Made by a program: the position numbers and the translations under genes. Under the pieces are notes generated by a model that ran no database searches, was not told where the DNA came from, and worked only from the letters and a program-made list of their open reading frames with translations. From Vitellaria paradoxa (Eukaryota; Streptophyta; Magnoliopsida; Ericales; Sapotaceae): 64,000 nt of DNA. The number at the start of each line of letters is the position of its first letter. The first letter of the stretch is position 1. Positions 61,890-64,000 of the stretch are shown piece after piece. Where the stretch lies: NCBI GenBank assembly GCA_019916065.1, contig CM034240.1, positions 14,183,894 to 14,247,893 of the forward strand. Reading direction: 5' to 3'.

Positions 61890-63241
61890 ATGGATACAAA
61901 ACAGAGCACCACCACTCCGAGTGTCCTAATGCTACCATGGCTGGCCCAAGGTCACATTTCTCCCTTTCTAGAGCTAGCCAAGAAACTCACTAAGAAAAAT
62001 TCCACGTTTATTTGTGCTCTACACCCATCAATCTTGCTTCCATCAAGAAAAGGATCACCGGAAAGTACTCTCCGTCCATCGAACTTGTTGAATTCCACCT
62101 TCCTTCTTCGCCTGAACTCCCTCCTCACTACCACACAACCAATGGTCTCCCAACCCATCTCACGCCTGCCCTCAACAAGGCCTATGAGATGGCAATCCCA
62201 AACTACTCCAACCTAGTCAAGACCCTAAGCCCTGACTTGGTTATTTTCGACTTCAACCAAAAATGGGCCCCAAAAATCGCCGCCTCCTATAACATTCCCG
62301 CAGTTTTTCTTCTAACTTCCGGAGCAGCAATTGCTTCTTTCGGCTTTCATATGGTCAGGAAACGCGGCGAGGATTTCCCCTTTCCGGCCATGCAGCTCCG
62401 GGGATTCCTCGATAAGCAATTTCAAAAAATGCTTGAGCCGAAAGACGGAGTCAAGGACAGAAAAGAGGGCGAAGACAGTGTCTTCACACTATCTTGCAAG
62501 TTTATCTTGGTCAATACTTTTAGAGAGCTTGAAGGAAAATATTGATTATCTCTCAGTTTTAGCAGGGAAGAAGATTGTCCCAGTTGGTCCGCTTGCTCAA
62601 GACGTTGTTGCTGATGACGTGAATGAGCACGGAGAGATCATGCAGTGGCTTGATCACAAGGATGAGAAATCCACTGTTTTTGTTTCCTTTGGCAGTGAGT
62701 TCTTCCTGTCCAAGGATCAGATAGAAGAGGTGGCTCATGGTCTTGAGCTTAGCAATGTTAACTTCATATGGGTGGTTAGATTTCCTGCGGGAGACAAAGT
62801 CAAGGTCGAAGAGGCACTTCCTACGGGGTTCCTTGAAAGAGTAGAGGGAAGAGGATTGATCTTGGATTGGGCCCCACAAGCAAAATTCTGGCCCATTCAA
62901 GCACTGGGGGATTTGTGAGTCACTGTGGGTGGAATTCGATAATGGAAGCCCTAAAGTTTGGGGTGCCAATTATTGCGATGCCAATGCATCTGGATCAGCC
63001 ATCCAATGCTAGACTGGTGGAGGAGATGGGCTGTTGAAGTCGATCGAAAAGAGAATGGAAGTCTCAGTAGAGATCAGATAGCACAAGCAATAAAGAAGTT
63101 GTGTGGGACAAAAGTGGGGATATCAGAATAAAAGCAAAGGAGTTTAGTGAAAATATAATAAAGAAAGGAGAGGAAGATATACTCGAGGGACTGGAAGAGT
63201 TGGTTCAGCTTTGCAGAGAGTGGAAGTCGCACCAAGCGTAA
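61890..63241 (+). pseudogene. UGT94/UGT91-like glycosyltransferase, copy 5, many lesions
   Basis: It starts at the ATG at 61890, with LPWLAQGHISPFLELAKKL (catalytic His), and aligns with copy 1 to a TAA at 63239-63241. Lesions relative to the intact copy are: a 1-nt loss near 62002; a 2-nt loss near 62541, right after the FRELEGKY segment; a 1-nt loss near 62885, inside the PSPG box; a 5-nt loss near 63031; and further small losses near 63097-63110. The NQPWAP motif reads NQKWAP here. Sequence is clearly older or faster-evolving than copies 3 and 4. Its promoter motif is separated from the start by more than 1 kb. Not functional. Confidence 0.93.
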
Positions 63242-63515
63242 ATAAATGAATGTTGTTGAAATAATTGGGCCTTGGGCCTTTGAAAGAGATCTTTGATGTG
63301 ATCTGCTTACGAATAATTTTAAATGTTGACAAATGACTTTTTTTTTTGGGATTTTATATAATAAAAATAGAAAATTTGATTGCGGATGTTTGAGTAATTA
63401 ATTAGGACAACGTTTGAGGTGGTAAAAATAAAAAAAAAGGGAAAAAATATGCTTTGAGATAATTTTGGGCCTTTAGCATTTCTAAATCAAATTATATTTT
63501 TTAAAGATAAATAAC
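63242..63515. other. 3' flank of UGT copy 5
   Basis: Noncoding AT-rich DNA. A MITE-like left end (ACAACGTTTGAGG) lies at about 63408 and its counterpart (TATACCAAAC) is at the window's right edge. Confidence 0.4.
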
Positions 63516-63519
63516 GTAA

Positions 63520-63835
63520 CTTTTAGATTTTTGTGGTAAAAAGTTAAAAAAGAAAACTGCAGGAATAATTTTTTTAAATTCGTTCTTACGGACTTATATC
63601 AAAATTTTTTGGGAAGTTGTGTAGTTTTTGGATTTTTGCGGTAAAAAGTTAAAGAGAGAATCGTGGGAACAATTTTTTGGATTCATGCCCACGGATTTAT
63701 GTAAGAAGTTTTTGAAAGTTATTGAACTTTTGACTTTTGTATGAAAAAGTTTGAAAGAGAAATCGTAGAAATAATTTTTTATATTTGTTCTCACGAATTT
63801 ATGTCAATTTCGTCGAAATTTCACGAAAAGTTATT
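63520..63835. repeat. Three tandem repeats of about 103-105 bp
   Basis: Units begin near 63520, 63625 and 63727. Each contains GATTTTTG-like, GGTAAAAAGTTAAA-like and an AATAATTTTTT..TTC..ACGGA-like part. Diverged by roughly a fifth. Confidence 0.75.
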
Positions 63836-64000
63836 AGAGTTTGTAAAAAAATATTAGAGTTTATAAAAATTTATTGGGATATGTAGATATATAGAAATTT
63901 ATAAGAATTTTACAAAGTATGAGATGGATAAATGTATCGGAGGATTTTAAAAATTTTTAAAAATTTTTTGAATTTTTTATTATTTTTTAGTATACCAAAC

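Overview
The window is nuclear DNA of a flowering plant, most likely a woody eudicot; I cannot name the species. The evidence is a spliced gene with GT-AG introns, a cluster of plant family-1 UDP-glycosyltransferase (UGT) genes, Ty1/copia LTR retrotransposons, many Tourist-like MITEs with TAA duplications, and long very AT-rich intergenic stretches. The sequence looks non-microbial throughout.

Left part (1-10.9 kb): one five-exon minus-strand gene encodes a plant protein of about 810 residues with unknown function. It has an N-terminal coiled coil and a disordered C-terminal half with two sets of tandem repeats. Its last intron carries a Ty1/copia element (2828-7797) in the opposite orientation. 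That element has both LTRs and a perfect 5-bp target duplication, but its pol is inactivated.

Middle (10.9-37.4 kb): 12 kb of gene-poor DNA is filled with MITEs, a three-member family of AT-rich elements with inverted ends, and a Helitron-like end. It is followed by the only intact UGT (23390-24751). Next comes a second, degenerate copia element on the minus strand (25204-33174, 5-bp target duplication GTTAG) and a non-autonomous LTR element with a Ty3-type gag (33585-37083).

Right part (37.4-64 kb): four further UGT copies lie in the same direction, all with reading-frame breaks: two lesions in copy 2, one in copy 3, many in copies 4 and 5. Copies 3 and 4 sit in a tandem segmental duplication of about 4.3 kb (about 41.25-45.54 and 47.75-52.04 kb). 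One MITE is present in the first half and missing from the second, so it inserted after the duplication. A 20-bp motif is shared upstream of copies 2 to 5.

The UGTs resemble the plant UGT94/UGT91-type sugar-on-sugar glycosyltransferases. The acceptor cannot be read from sequence. The cluster looks like a birth-and-death locus with one surviving full-length member. I see no convincing new molecular system; the most informative signals are the UGT array history, its shared promoter motif and the unclassified AT-rich element families.
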